From NCBI GenBank assembly GCA_017527155.1, contig JAFXQI010000029.1, positions 1 through 63,714 of the forward strand: a stretch of DNA of 63,714 bases. Direction: 5' to 3'. The notes under the pieces are model-generated. The model was not told the origin of the DNA, ran no database searches, and worked only from the letters and a program-made list of their open reading frames with translations. Source of the DNA: Kiritimatiellia bacterium (GTDB lineage Bacteria; Verrucomicrobiota; Kiritimatiellia; CAIQIC01; Lenti-01). Numbering within the stretch: position 1 is the stretch's first letter; every line of letters starts with the position of its first letter. Both the position numbers and the translations under genes were made by a program. Shown here one piece after another: positions 8,308-17,506 of this stretch.

Positions 8308-9243
8308 GTGAAGGAACGCGGCTGGATTGCGCTGTGCGTGCTGGCGCTGGGGGTGCTGGCGGTGATGAATCTTCCGGAGTCGGCGACGGTGAGGGTCAAG
8401 GGGGCGATCCGCGACGGGGTGAGTCCCCTGCAGGCCGGGGTGCGCGGGGGGATGCGGGAGCTCGGCGAGACGTGGAGGTATGTGCGGGGGATCGGGGACC
8501 TGGCGCTGGAGAACCGGGCGCTGTCGGAGGAAATCGCGTACCTGCGCGGGGAGCTGCGCGTGGCCCGGGAGCTGGAGGAGGAGAACCGCAAGCTCCGCGA
8601 CCAGCTGGGCTTCCTCCAGCGGCCGCAGCCGAGCCAGTTGGTGGCGTGCGAGGTGATCGGCCGCGACAGTACGGGCTGGTGGAACACGGCGCGCATCGAC
8701 AAGGGGCGCCGGGCCGGGGTCGCGGAGGGGCGCGCGGTGCTGACGGCGGACGGGCTGGCGGGGCGGACGGTGAGCGTGTCGGACCGTACGGCGGACGTGC
8801 TGCTGCTGTCGGACCCGGCGTGCAAGGTGTCGGTGCGGATCGCGCGGACGGGGGCGTCGGCGGTGGTGGAAGGGACGGGGGGGCTGGGCGGAGGGGAGTC
8901 GTTCTGCCGGCTGGTGCATCTTTCGCCGAAGGCGGACGTGCGGGACGGGGACGAGATCGTGACGTCGGGCATGGGGGGGCTCTTCCCGAAGGGGGTGCTC
9001 GTCGGGACGGTGCGGAACGTGCGGCCGGAGGCGTCGGGGCTGGAGCAGGTGGCGGACGTGGAGCCGGCGGCGAACCTGGATTTGCTGGAATATGTGTTCG
9101 TTTCGGCGACGGCCGCGGACCTGGCCGCCGCCGCGGAGTTGGCCGCCGCGGAGGAGGCGCCGGGCGGCGGCGCCGACGGCCTCGCGGACCTCGCGGACGC
9201 GCCGGAGGGTGAGCTGGCGGAGCCGGCGGAGGAGCAGCCGTAG
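8308..9243 (+). CDS. mreC: Rod shape-determining protein MreC
   Basis: This 311-residue protein has an N-terminal membrane helix (ALCVLALGVLAVM), a coiled coil at about 60-100 (LALENRALSEEIAYLRGELR) and the beta-barrel MreC domain (GWWNTARIDKGRRAGV, DGDEIVTSGMGGLFP, GVLVGTV). The C-terminus adds an Ala/Glu-rich tail. MreC is the periplasmic scaffold that links MreB to the elongation peptidoglycan synthase. The GTG start at 8308 has GCAGGAGGG upstream. mreD and PBP2 follow, but mreB is not in the window. Confidence 0.92.
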   Translation: MKERGWIALCVLALGVLAVMNLPESATVRVKGAIRDGVSPLQAGVRGGMRELGETWRYVRGIGDLALENRALSEEIAYLRGELRVARELEEENRKLRDQLGFLQRPQPSQLVACEVIGRDSTGWWNTARIDKGRRAGVAEGRAVLTADGLAGRTVSVSDRTADVLLLSDPACKVSVRIARTGASAVVEGTGGLGGGESFCRLVHLSPKADVRDGDEIVTSGMGGLFPKGVLVGTVRNVRPEASGLEQVADVEPAANLDLLEYVFVSATAADLAAAAELAAAEEAPGGGADGLADLADAPEGELAEPAEEQP

Positions 9244-9245
9244 GG

Positions 9246-9761
9246 ATGATGGCGGGGCTCTTCACGGCGCTTTGGCTGCTCTTCTGGCTGTTGGCGTGCG
9301 GGACGCTGCAGGCGCTGGCGCCGGCGTGGCGGCACATGGGGCATCCGTCGTTCCCGTTCTTGCTGGGGGTGGTGCTGTACGCGGCGTACAACAAGAAGCG
9401 GCGGTGGTTCTTCGCGGCGGTGCTGCTGGCGGCGCTGCTCGCGGATTCGCTTTCGCTGGCGCCGCTGGGGACGTCGGCGCTCGCCTTCCTGGCCGCGGGC
9501 GCCGTCGCGATGCTCCTGCGCATCCCGCTGCGCACCGACAAGATCCGCACGCTCCTGCTCGCCGGCGCGCTCTGTTCGGCCGTCGCCACCGGCGTGATGG
9601 CGCTGACGCTGCGCGCGAAGGGCATCGAGTTCGCCGGCGCCGACGCCGTGGGCCGCCGCGTCGCGGGCTCCGCGCTGCTCGGCGCGGCGACGGTGCCGCT
9701 GCTGTTCGCGGCGATGCGCTGGATGGAGCGGCTCCTGGGCATCTGGGAGGACCGCGACTGA
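9246..9761 (+). CDS. mreD: Rod shape-determining protein MreD-like
   Basis: This 171-residue, very hydrophobic protein has about five transmembrane helices, lies 2 bases after mreC and overlaps the PBP2 start by one base. MreD sequences are poorly conserved, so the assignment rests on size, topology and the mreC-x-PBP2 position. MreD is the inner-membrane partner of MreC in the elongasome. Confidence 0.8.
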   Translation: MMAGLFTALWLLFWLLACGTLQALAPAWRHMGHPSFPFLLGVVLYAAYNKKRRWFFAAVLLAALLADSLSLAPLGTSALAFLAAGAVAMLLRIPLRTDKIRTLLLAGALCSAVATGVMALTLRAKGIEFAGADAVGRRVAGSALLGAATVPLLFAAMRWMERLLGIWEDRD

Positions 9762-11731
9762 TGCAGAAGGTCCGCACCAACGCGGAAATCCACGTATGGC
9801 GCATCGCGGTGCTGGGGCTGGCGATGCTGGTGCTCTTCGGGGTGCTGGTGGCGCGGCTGTGGACCTTGCAGGTGGCGCGCGAGGGGTACTTCCAGCGCCG
9901 CCTGGAGCGCCAGAGCCTGCGGAGCGTGCGCCTCTCGGGCAGCCGCGGGGCGATCCTGGACCGCAACGGGGTGCCGATGGCCGAGAACCGTCCCAGCCAC
10001 TGCCTCTCCGTCTATCCCGAGGAAATCCGCAAATCCAGCCGCTCGCGCTCGACGGCCGACCAGGTGGGGCTCGTGCTCGACCGCCTCGCCGAGACGATGG
10101 ACCGCCCGCGCATGCTCTCCGCGCAGGACGTCAAGATGCACCTCAACCGCCGCACGCCGCTCCCGCTCGTCGCCTGGCGCGACCTCGACGAGACGGCCAT
10201 CGCCCGCTACGCCGAGCACGCCGACGCCTTCCCCGGCACCGAACTGACCGTCGAGCCCGTGCGCGTCTATCCGGGCGGCAAGCTCGCGTGCCACCTGCTC
10301 GGCTACATCGGGCGCGCCGCCGAAACCAACCTGCCCGTCCCCCTCGACGACGACGGCAACCCCGAGCGCTACAACTTCTACCTCCCCGAGATGACCGGGC
10401 GCAGCGGCGTCGAAAAAAGCTGCAACGGCGTCCTGCAGGCCTCCGACGGCGGGCGGCTGGACCTGCAGGTGGACGTCGCCGGCTACCGGTTCGACGAAGT
10501 CTCCCAGCGCCCCCCCGGCCACGGCGGCACCGTCACCCTCGCCATCGACGCGCGCATCCAGAAGGCCGCCGAGGACGCCCTCGCGGGCGAGCGCGGAGCG
10601 GCGGTCGTCGTCGATCCGCGGAACGGCGACGTCCTGGCGCTGGCGAGCGTCCCCGGCTACGACCCCAACGCCTTCGTCCCCTCCATCCCCGCCGGCCTCT
10701 GGAAGCAGATGCTCTCCGACACCAACCGCCCCCTCTTCAACCGCGCCGCGCTGGGCGAATACGCCCCCGGGTCCACCTTCAAGCCCGTGACCCTCCTCGC
10801 CGCGCTGGGCGAGGGCGCCGTCACGCCCGCCACCCGCTTCGACTGCCCCGGGCGCTTCGACCTCGGCACCGCCGTCTTCCGCTGCTGGCAGAGCTGGGGG
10901 CACGGCACCATCGACCTGCGCCACGCCGTCCGCTACTCCTGCAACGTCTACCTCTTCCACGCCGCCCTCCTCGCGGGCGCGCCGGCGATCCAGCGGATGG
11001 CGCGCTCCTGCGGCTTCGGCGAGCCCACCGGCATCGCCCTCGACGCCGAGCGCGCGGGCCTCGTCCCCGACGCCGACTGGAAGCGCCGGCGCCTCAAGGA
11101 CGGCTGGCGCGACGGCGACACCTGCAACCAGGCCATCGGCCAGGGCGCCCTCCTCGTGACCCCCTTGCAGCAGGCCCTCTACTGCGCCGCCCTGGCGAAC
11201 GGCGGCACCCTCTGGCGGCCACGGCTCGTGCTGAACATCCGCACCGCCGCCGGCACCTTGCAGGAAGTCCCCGCCGCCCTGGCCGCCCACCAGCCCGCGT
11301 GGAAAAAAGACCACATCGCGGCCATCCGCGAAGGCATGCGCGACGTCGTCAACGCCTCCGACGGCTCCGGCAAGCGGGCCAAACTCCCCTACGTGACGGT
11401 TGCGGGCAAGACCGGCACCGCCGAATACGGCATCAAGGGCGCCGGCCGCAAGATGACGTGGTTCATCGGCTTCGCCCCCTACGACACCCCGCGCTACGCC
11501 TTTGCGATGCTGGTGGAAGACGGCGCCTCCGGCGGCTCCACCGTCGCCCCAAAGGCCAAACGCATGCTCGACCAGATCCTCCGCGAAGTCGACGGCCTCG
11601 GCACCCCCGAACCGGCGCCCGCGCCCGAACCACCCCCCGCGCCCGTTGCCGAGCCCGAGCCCGCCCTCGCCGAGCCCGATCCCGCCGCAGACGCCCCGGC
11701 CGACGAGCCCGCCGACGAACCGGCACCTTGA
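9761..11731 (+). CDS. mrdA: Penicillin-binding protein 2, elongation transpeptidase
   Basis: This 656-residue protein has a signal anchor at about 13-33, the PBP dimerisation region with RGAILDRNGVPMAEN, and a transpeptidase domain with all three active-site motifs: STFK (catalytic Ser about 338), SCN (about 393) and KTGT (about 550). It cross-links peptidoglycan during side-wall growth. The C-terminus carries a 45-residue Pro/Glu/Ala tail that ordinary PBP2 lacks. The start overlaps the mreD stop. No rodA follows in this window. Confidence 0.93.
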   Translation: MQKVRTNAEIHVWRIAVLGLAMLVLFGVLVARLWTLQVAREGYFQRRLERQSLRSVRLSGSRGAILDRNGVPMAENRPSHCLSVYPEEIRKSSRSRSTADQVGLVLDRLAETMDRPRMLSAQDVKMHLNRRTPLPLVAWRDLDETAIARYAEHADAFPGTELTVEPVRVYPGGKLACHLLGYIGRAAETNLPVPLDDDGNPERYNFYLPEMTGRSGVEKSCNGVLQASDGGRLDLQVDVAGYRFDEVSQRPPGHGGTVTLAIDARIQKAAEDALAGERGAAVVVDPRNGDVLALASVPGYDPNAFVPSIPAGLWKQMLSDTNRPLFNRAALGEYAPGSTFKPVTLLAALGEGAVTPATRFDCPGRFDLGTAVFRCWQSWGHGTIDLRHAVRYSCNVYLFHAALLAGAPAIQRMARSCGFGEPTGIALDAERAGLVPDADWKRRRLKDGWRDGDTCNQAIGQGALLVTPLQQALYCAALANGGTLWRPRLVLNIRTAAGTLQEVPAALAAHQPAWKKDHIAAIREGMRDVVNASDGSGKRAKLPYVTVAGKTGTAEYGIKGAGRKMTWFIGFAPYDTPRYAFAMLVEDGASGGSTVAPKAKRMLDQILREVDGLGTPEPAPAPEPPPAPVAEPEPALAEPDPAADAPADEPADEPAP

Positions 11732-11746
11732 TTTCGCCCCCCCTCT

Positions 11747-11791
11747 CTCGACTGCAATCGAATGCAGTCGAATGCAATCGATTGCAATCGA
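11747..11791. repeat. Short tandem/inverted repeat
   Basis: The words TCGAATGCAATCGA and TCGACTGCAATCGA alternate, and the block as a whole is close to palindromic. It lies 15 bases after the PBP2 stop. A transcription-terminating role is possible, but no U-run follows. Confidence 0.6.
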
Positions 11792-12029
11792 GTTTTCCCC
11801 GCCCCTGTCGGAGCGCGGGCGGCCCGCCCGCATTCCCACCCACGTCCCGCCCGCGGAGCGGGCGCACCGCAACCCGTCACCCGTCTCCCGTCACGGCGCG
11901 GCCCCGCGGACTGATTCCCGCCCATTCCGCTCCCCGGGCCCACAGCAGGCTTGAGCCTCCGCCCTCCCGCGCGTATCATGCCCCCCATGAACGCAACCGC
12001 CACTCCCAACCCCCAACCCACCGCCTGAC

Positions 12030-13544
12030 ATGCCCGCCCTGCCCCTCCGATTCCTCTGGGTCCGCAACACCATCGCCCGGCCCGGCCCCGCGCCCGTGCA
12101 GGAACTCTCCTTCGCGCTCGCGGTGGACCGCATGGGCTTCGGCAAGTCCGTGACCGTCCACTGGTCCGGCGAAGACGGCCTCTGGCACGAGCTCCCCGCC
12201 CGCTACGCCGCCGACCTCCCCGACGGCCGCGAACTCTGGCGCGCCGACCACGCCGTCGTCCTCGCGCGCGGCACGTCCCTCCCGGGCGACATCCGCTTCT
12301 CCGCGCGCCTCGACCACGACGGCCGCGCCTGGTGGGACTCCCGCTTCGGCCAGGACTACGACGCGCCGGCCGACTCCGGCGTGCAGCTCCTCTCCGGCCC
12401 GCCCGCGCAGATCCTCGACCCCTCCCCGGCGCTGCCCGAGGGCGCCCGCTCGCTGCCCGTCGCCGTCGCGGTCCGCCAGGACCTCGCGCCGACCGACGTC
12501 TACATCCACTGGACCACCGACGCCTGGAAGACCGCGCGCGTCTCCCGCGCCATCCTGCGGCGCGACTGGTGGTTCCACGCCGGCGCCTCCGCCGCGCGCA
12601 ACCCCAACCGCGCGGGCGTGGGCATCTGGGCCGCGCGCCTGCCGATCCGCGACGCCGCGGCCATCGAGTACGCCGCCGAAATCCGCACCGGGCGCAGCGG
12701 CATCCTGTGGGACAACGCGGGCGGCCTCAACCACCGGGCCCGGCGCGGCAACCTGCGCGTCCTGACCCTGAACCTCCACACGTGGCAGGAAGACGACCAG
12801 CTGCGCAAATTCGAGACCATCGCGAAAGCCATCGCCGAAGAGCGCATCGACCTCGTCTGCTTCCAGGAAGTCGCCGAGCCCTGGAACGGCGGCGCCGGCG
12901 ACTGGTCCCAGAACGCCGCCAACATCATCAACTCCCACCTTCCCACCCCCTACCACATCCACGCCGACTGGTCGCACATCGGCTTCGACCGCTGGCGCGA
13001 AGGCCTGGCGATCCTCTCGCGGCACCCCTTCGTCTACACCGACTCCGGCTACGTCTCCGACGAAACCGATCCCCACACCATCCACTCCCGCCGCGTCGTC
13101 ATGGCCCAGATACGCCTCCCCCACGCCGGCCTGCTCAACGTATTCTCCGCCCACCTCTCCTGGCCCGAGAACGGTTTCGATTCCCAATTCGACCGCCTTC
13201 TCGCCTGGGCGCGCGAAAAACAGCCCGCCGACGCCGCCGGCACCCTCATCTGCGGCGACTTCAACATCGAGGCCCAGTCCCCGTCCTTCCGGCGCATTGC
13301 CGAAACCAGCGGCTACGAAGAACAAGTCCTCAAGATCACCCGCCCCGACGCCTTCCAGCACATCTTCCGCGCCCGCGACGCCGCCTCCACCGACCTCCTC
13401 GCCGGCGACCGCCGCATCGACTACCTCTGGCTCTCCCCCGCCTCCCGCCTCCGCGCCGTCTCCGCCACCCAACTCTTCACCCCCGACCGCTACGGCCCCG
13501 TCTCCGACCACCCCGGCTACCTCGTCGAATTCGAAATCCGCTAG
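12030..13544 (+). CDS. Endonuclease/exonuclease/phosphatase-fold protein with N-terminal carbohydrate-binding-like domains
   Basis: This 504-residue protein has two parts. Residues about 1-235 contain two similar beta-sandwich units with WSGEDGLWHELPA and IHWTTDAWKTARVS, which resemble CBM21-type starch-binding repeats. From about 245, an EEP-fold catalytic domain shows LTLNLHTW, the metal-binding Glu in DLVCFQEV, GDFNIE and SDHPGYL. Family members cleave phosphodiesters in nucleic acids, phospholipids or phosphoinositides. No signal peptide is seen. A PLD-family protein follows after 68 bases, so the two may form a two-gene phosphodiesterase unit; the substrate is unknown. Confidence 0.8.
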   Translation: MPALPLRFLWVRNTIARPGPAPVQELSFALAVDRMGFGKSVTVHWSGEDGLWHELPARYAADLPDGRELWRADHAVVLARGTSLPGDIRFSARLDHDGRAWWDSRFGQDYDAPADSGVQLLSGPPAQILDPSPALPEGARSLPVAVAVRQDLAPTDVYIHWTTDAWKTARVSRAILRRDWWFHAGASAARNPNRAGVGIWAARLPIRDAAAIEYAAEIRTGRSGILWDNAGGLNHRARRGNLRVLTLNLHTWQEDDQLRKFETIAKAIAEERIDLVCFQEVAEPWNGGAGDWSQNAANIINSHLPTPYHIHADWSHIGFDRWREGLAILSRHPFVYTDSGYVSDETDPHTIHSRRVVMAQIRLPHAGLLNVFSAHLSWPENGFDSQFDRLLAWAREKQPADAAGTLICGDFNIEAQSPSFRRIAETSGYEEQVLKITRPDAFQHIFRARDAASTDLLAGDRRIDYLWLSPASRLRAVSATQLFTPDRYGPVSDHPGYLVEFEIR

Positions 13545-13567
13545 CCCGCCTTCCTCCCTCCACCTGG

Positions 13568-13608
13568 AAACCCGAAATCCCGAACCCCCGAAATCCCGAA
13601 ATTCCGAA
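13568..13608. repeat. Short tandem repeat in the 12.0/13.6-kb intergenic
   Basis: The word CCCGAAATCCCGAA is repeated about three times with small changes. It occupies the place where a ribosome binding site would be expected for the next gene. Confidence 0.6.
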
Positions 13609-13612
13609 CAAC

Positions 13613-15223
13613 ATGCAACACGCCGAACACTACGCCCACCCCACCCAAGCCTACCTTGGCGGCACCTTTCCGCGCCGCAACGACCTTGGGGACCTGTTCT
13701 TCCTCCGCTGGGGGCAGATCACCTTCGACTGCGCCTGGGGGGCCGAACTGAACATCAAAGTCATCCTGAGCGTGTGGCACGAAGACAACACCTGCGACCG
13801 CTACATCGTCCACACCGACCCCTACGACATCGGCCCGACGACCCACCGCCGTCGCACCCGCGACTTCTACATCCACCCCGCGCCGCGGGCGCAGGGGCGC
13901 GTCGTCGGCATCAAATTCTCCTACATCGCGCACCTGCACGGCCACTCCATCCCGTCCGAGCGCGAATACCTCTACATGACGCGCGAGCAGGCCGCCGACG
14001 GCCGCGACCAACTCCACGACATCACCGACCTGCACTCCACGCCCAACACCTACCGCACCGTCGAAAGCGACTCCTCCATCCTCCAGCGCGACGTCGACTG
14101 GATGAACCACCACGTCGAATCCCTGGGCGTCATCCCCAAATTCACCAAAGGGCAGGCCTGGCACCCCTACCATCCCAAGCGCTACATCCACGACATGCTC
14201 GACACCATGATCTGGCGCCACAACACCGAGCCCGACCGCGACCACTCCGTCAAAGTCTGCGTCGACTGCATCGACGACACCGACTTCGTCCGCCACCTCC
14301 TGCACGCCCACGCCTCCGGCGTCCCCGTCCAGATCGTCACCGACTGGCGCAAGATGACCCTCACCAACGCCGACACCTACCTTGCCGTCAAACGCTCCGG
14401 CATCGAACTCCTCGGCGAAGTCTGCACCACGCGCGACCCCTCCTCCGAAGTCGCGCCCGACATGCACAACAAATTCATCACCTTCGGCGACGAAGACGCC
14501 ATCGTCGGCTCCTTCAACATCACCTTCGACCGCTGGGGCTCCAACTGGGAATCCGGCATGACCTTCCGGTCCCGCGGCATCGTGCGCCTCCTCGACAACA
14601 TCTTCCAGTCCGTCCGCGGCGGCGTCATCCAGCCCTACGGCATCGACCCCTTCTCCCCCTTCAACCTCCTCTACACCTTCGGGCAGACCAAGATGCTCGA
14701 TGGCACCCTCTACCTCCCCCACCACGCCATCCTCTCCGAGATCAACCGCGCCAAGTTCGACATCTCCGTCTGCCTCTTCCTGATCGGCGAACTGCGCGGC
14801 GCCCACGGCGACAGCGTCATCGACGCCCTCATCCGCGCGCGCGACCGCGGCGTCCACGTCCGCCTCATCCTCAACGGCCACCTCGCGCGCGAAGGCGACC
14901 CCGGGGCGCCCCATTCCTGGGACGAAGAAATCCACCGCCCCCTCCTCCCCGCCGTCCGCCGCCTCCGCGACGCCGGCCTCGCGGTGGCGCTCGTCTACGG
15001 CGTCCACGACCGCGACGTCCCCTACTCCCCGATCCACTCCAAGCAGTGCGTCATCGACCGCCAGATCATCCTCGACGGCTCCTTCAACTGGTACAACACC
15101 TCCGTCGTCTCCCACGACATGCTGATCGTCCTCAACCACTACGACATCGCCCAACTCTACCTCCAGGAAGCCGACCAGATCCTCTCCACCTTCCGCACCC
15201 TCTGGCTCACCGACGCCCGGTAG
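13613..15223 (+). CDS. Phospholipase D-like domain protein
   Basis: This 536-residue protein has an N-terminal beta-rich domain (DCAWGAELNIKVILSVWHED) and two PLD-type half sites. The first is MHNKFITFGDEDAIVGSFN at about 288-306, the second IHSKQCVIDRQIILDGSFN near 478-496. Each has the HxK pair and the GSFN tail of an HKD motif, with the usual Asp position occupied by D or shifted. PLD proteins of this type cut phospholipids, cardiolipin or nucleic acid backbones. No signal peptide is seen. The short tandem repeat upstream leaves no clear Shine-Dalgarno. Confidence 0.8.
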   Translation: MQHAEHYAHPTQAYLGGTFPRRNDLGDLFFLRWGQITFDCAWGAELNIKVILSVWHEDNTCDRYIVHTDPYDIGPTTHRRRTRDFYIHPAPRAQGRVVGIKFSYIAHLHGHSIPSEREYLYMTREQAADGRDQLHDITDLHSTPNTYRTVESDSSILQRDVDWMNHHVESLGVIPKFTKGQAWHPYHPKRYIHDMLDTMIWRHNTEPDRDHSVKVCVDCIDDTDFVRHLLHAHASGVPVQIVTDWRKMTLTNADTYLAVKRSGIELLGEVCTTRDPSSEVAPDMHNKFITFGDEDAIVGSFNITFDRWGSNWESGMTFRSRGIVRLLDNIFQSVRGGVIQPYGIDPFSPFNLLYTFGQTKMLDGTLYLPHHAILSEINRAKFDISVCLFLIGELRGAHGDSVIDALIRARDRGVHVRLILNGHLAREGDPGAPHSWDEEIHRPLLPAVRRLRDAGLAVALVYGVHDRDVPYSPIHSKQCVIDRQIILDGSFNWYNTSVVSHDMLIVLNHYDIAQLYLQEADQILSTFRTLWLTDAR

Positions 15224-15270
15224 CGCGGCTTGCGTTTTCCTGCCGCTTCCCGGACGTTTCCCTCCCACAA

Positions 15271-15334
15271 GGTCGCGCAGAAGCGCGACCCTCCCGTTGC
15301 CCTCTCCCCGGGGAGGGACGCGCTTCCGCGCGTC
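15271..15334. repeat. Double-hairpin REP-like element, copy 3
   Basis: GGTCGCGCAGAAGCGCGACC and GGGACGCGCTTCCGCGCGTC form two hairpins. The preceding CCTGCCGCTTCCCGGACG is shared with copies 1 and 6. Confidence 0.8.
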
Positions 15335-15340
15335 CGCAAA

Positions 15341-15404
15341 GGTCGCGCGGAAGCGCGACCCTCCCGTTGCGCTCTCCCCGGGGAGGGACGCGCTTCCGCG
15401 CGTC
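15341..15404. repeat. Double-hairpin REP-like element, copy 4
   Basis: This is a near-identical tandem repeat of copy 3, starting 70 bases after it. The first unit has GCAGAAGC and this one GCGGAAGC. Confidence 0.8.
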
Positions 15405-15452
15405 CTCACCGCTCTCCACGCCCCCTGCCTCGCCCTCGCCGGCGAGATCTGA

Positions 15453-15737
15453 AAATTTTTCCAATCCTGGGAGTGGTCAGGCGAAGAACTTGTGTTTTCG
15501 TTCGTGCAAAGCCGGGTAGGGCGGCGAGTCCCCTCGCCGCCGGAACTCGGAACGTGCAAGCGAATGTCATGGGTGATGCGGATGCCATTCAGCCGGAACG
15601 CGGGGAAACATGCGTCCGCACATTTCCGGCGCCGTCCTCCGGCATGACGGACACCGGCGGGCAGGGACTGCCCGCCCTACCCCTCCTTGCACTTGGGAAA
15701 TTGCAAGGTTTTCACCTGACAACTCCATTGGAAAAAT
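15453..15737. mobile_element. Miniature inverted-repeat element (GTCAGGCGAAG family), copy A
   Basis: The core runs from GTCAGGCGAAGAAC (15476) to TTTTCACCTGAC (15720), so the ends are inverted repeats. Inside, GGGTAGGGCGGCGAGTCCC pairs with GGGACTGCCCGCCCTACCC, so nearly the whole unit folds back. Outer flanks TTTTCCAAT (left) and ATTGGAAAAA (right) extend the symmetry and equal the arms of the 19-bp palindromes. A nearly full copy is at 56.4 kb and a left-half copy at 37.67 kb. Confidence 0.75.
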
Positions 15738-15759
15738 CCCCCCCCCCCGTTTTTCCTCG

Positions 15760-16419
15760 TCACTCCCCGGCGTGGGGTTCCCCGCATTCCGGCATGTCCT
15801 GCCGGTGGGGACCGCCGCGCGGCCCACGGCGGTGCGGCCGCATCGGCGGGCGCTCGCCGGAGAGGATGCAGCGGCACTGCTCCTCGATCCACTCGTCGCG
15901 GTTGGCTTCGCCTTCTTCGATCATCGCCTTCAGGTCCGCGAGCTGGCGGTCCAGACGGGCCTTCTGCTCCCCGATGCGCTTCTCGGCGGCGGCGAGGCGC
16001 GCCTGGAGCCGCTCGTGCTGGCGGTCGGCCATCTCGCCGAGCTTCGCGCGCAGGGCGTCGGCCAGCTCGGCCTTCTTCGCCTCGTCGGTTTCCGCGCGCA
16101 CGTCCTTGCACAGCTTGCGGAAGGCCGCGAACTCGGCCCGCTCTTCCTCCGTCGGCCCCTCGCCGCACTCCGGCGGCGGGCACGGGGGACGCATTCCCTC
16201 CGGCCCGCGGCAGCGTGCCTTGTCCGGCCGCCCGCACGGACCGCACCCGCCGTCCGGCGGCGGTACCGGCTTGCCCATGCCCGGGCAGCCGGCCTTTCCG
16301 CAGAAGGACGGCGGCGGCGCTCCATCCCCCTCCGGCCCGTCTCCGGGCATCTCCGTCTGCGCGTACGCGGCCGCGGCGGCCAGCGCCAGGACCGGAATCC
16401 ATTTCCATGCCGTTTTCAT
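15760..16419 (-). CDS. Secreted Cys/Pro-rich coiled-coil protein
   Basis: This 219-residue protein has a signal peptide (WKWIPVLALAAAAAYA, cleavage near 20), then a Pro/Gly/Cys-rich segment (about 30-85, with CPPPECG and GCGPCGR). A long charged coiled coil covers about 90-185 (RAKLGEMADRQHERLQARLA). It resembles Spy/CpxP-like or RsmP-like metal-responsive periplasmic proteins in layout only. It follows the sigma and anti-sigma genes on the same strand, so it may be their target or partner. AAAGGAG lies 8 bases before the ATG. Confidence 0.7.
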   Translation of the reverse strand: MKTAWKWIPVLALAAAAAYAQTEMPGDGPEGDGAPPPSFCGKAGCPGMGKPVPPPDGGCGPCGRPDKARCRGPEGMRPPCPPPECGEGPTEEERAEFAAFRKLCKDVRAETDEAKKAELADALRAKLGEMADRQHERLQARLAAAEKRIGEQKARLDRQLADLKAMIEEGEANRDEWIEEQCRCILSGERPPMRPHRRGPRGGPHRQDMPECGEPHAGE

Positions 16420-16450
16420 CGTCGTGCTCCTTTCGGTTTGGTTTTCCTCA

Positions 16451-16834
16451 TCACAGGCTCGGGAACGCCGTCGCGTCCGAACCGAAATCCAGCGCCTCGA
16501 AGGCCAGCAGCGTCGTCTCCAGCTCCTCGAACTCCGCATCGTACGGCGAAAGCCATTCCGCCTCCGCCTCCGCGAACGCCGCGTCCTCCGCCACGGTCGG
16601 CGACCGCATCCGCCACGCCCCGGCCACCAGCGCCACCGCCGCCGCCACGGCCACCGCCGACATCCACATCGCGCGCAGGACCCGCATCCGCCGCGCCCGG
16701 ACCCGCCGTTCGATGCCCTCGATCGTCCCGACCGGCATCGCCGGCAGCTTGCACGCCTCCAGCGCCCGCGCCAGCGCGCGTTCTTCCGCCGTGGCGGTCG
16801 CCTCGAAACCCGTTGCGTCCATCGTCGTCTTCAT
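16451..16834 (-). CDS. Small single-pass membrane protein, likely anti-sigma factor
   Basis: This 127-residue protein has one transmembrane helix at about 57-76 (MSAVAVAAAVALVAGAW), a basic cytosolic segment before it and an acidic C-terminal part. It starts 1 base after the ECF sigma factor stop, the standard place for a membrane-bound anti-sigma factor. No HxxxCxxC zinc motif is present, so it is not a classical ZAS-type anti-sigma. The role is inferred from position. Confidence 0.65.
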   Translation of the reverse strand: MKTTMDATGFEATATAEERALARALEACKLPAMPVGTIEGIERRVRARRMRVLRAMWMSAVAVAAAVALVAGAWRMRSPTVAEDAAFAEAEAEWLSPYDAEFEELETTLLAFEALDFGSDATAFPSL

Positions 16835-16835
16835 C

Positions 16836-17429
16836 TCACCGCATCTCCTTCCAGTCCGAATAATCCGCCGCCAGCGCCGCGCGCAGCTTCGCGAGCGCGT
16901 ACTGCATCCGCGCCAGCACCGTCCCGAGGGGACAGCCCTGGATGTCCGCGATTTCCCTGAACGCCAACCGCCCGTCCATCCGCAGCGAAAACGTCTCCCG
17001 CTGCGCCCCCGGCAGCTCCGCCACCGCCGCCGCGATGCGTTCCCCGAGCTCCCGCGACGCGACCAGCCGGTCCGGCGCCAGCGTCCCCGCGTCCGCGACG
17101 GTCACCTCCCCCTCCGCCGTCTGCGCCAGCGGGACCTCCCGGCGCGAGCGCCGGAACGAATCCATCGCCAGGTTGTGCGCGATCCGGAACAGCCACGGCG
17201 CCATCGGCGGCCGCACGAACGACCGCGGCCGGGCGAGCGCCCGCGCCCACGTCTCCTGGAACCAGTCCTCCGCCGTCCCCGCGTCCCCCGCCAGCCGCAG
17301 CAGATACCCGAACAGCGGCCGCCGGTACCTCTCCACCAGCCGCACCAGCGCCTCCCGCTCCCCGCGCCGGTGGTAGGCCTGCCAATCCGCCAGGTCCGCC
17401 GTGTTTTCCTTTTCCGGGTTCGTGTCCAT
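16836..17429 (-). CDS. ECF-type RNA polymerase sigma factor
   Basis: This 197-residue protein has region 2 with YLLRLAGDAGTAEDWFQETW and the promoter -10 contact area WLFRIAHNLAMDSFRR. Region 4 follows with ELPGAQRETFSLRM, then the helix-turn-helix FREIADIQGCPLGTVLARMQ. ECF factors direct transcription of small stress or envelope regulons, often including their own operon. The ATG at 17429 has AGAGAG six bases before it; an in-frame ATG at 17444 is also possible. The predicted anti-sigma gene is immediately downstream. Confidence 0.9.
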   Translation of the reverse strand: MDTNPEKENTADLADWQAYHRRGEREALVRLVERYRRPLFGYLLRLAGDAGTAEDWFQETWARALARPRSFVRPPMAPWLFRIAHNLAMDSFRRSRREVPLAQTAEGEVTVADAGTLAPDRLVASRELGERIAAAVAELPGAQRETFSLRMDGRLAFREIADIQGCPLGTVLARMQYALAKLRAALAADYSDWKEMR

Positions 17430-17506
17430 GCCATCTCTCTTCATCCCCTACAACGCCGCCCCCCCGGATTTATTGCATGGCACCGGAAAAAGTTCGTCCC
17501 CCCCGC

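Larger units (their letters stand above)
15224..15759. other. Gene-free spacer with two REP elements and a miniature inverted-repeat element
   Basis: Convergent genes end on either side of this 536-bp stretch. It contains two tandem double-hairpin REP-like units and one 245-285 bp inverted-repeat element; nothing else is apparent. Confidence 0.8.

Noticed and set aside
8396-11872. Open frame of 1158 codons on the minus strand
   Set aside because: It is antisense to mreC, mreD and PBP2, has simple Gly/Ala/Arg composition and no family motifs.
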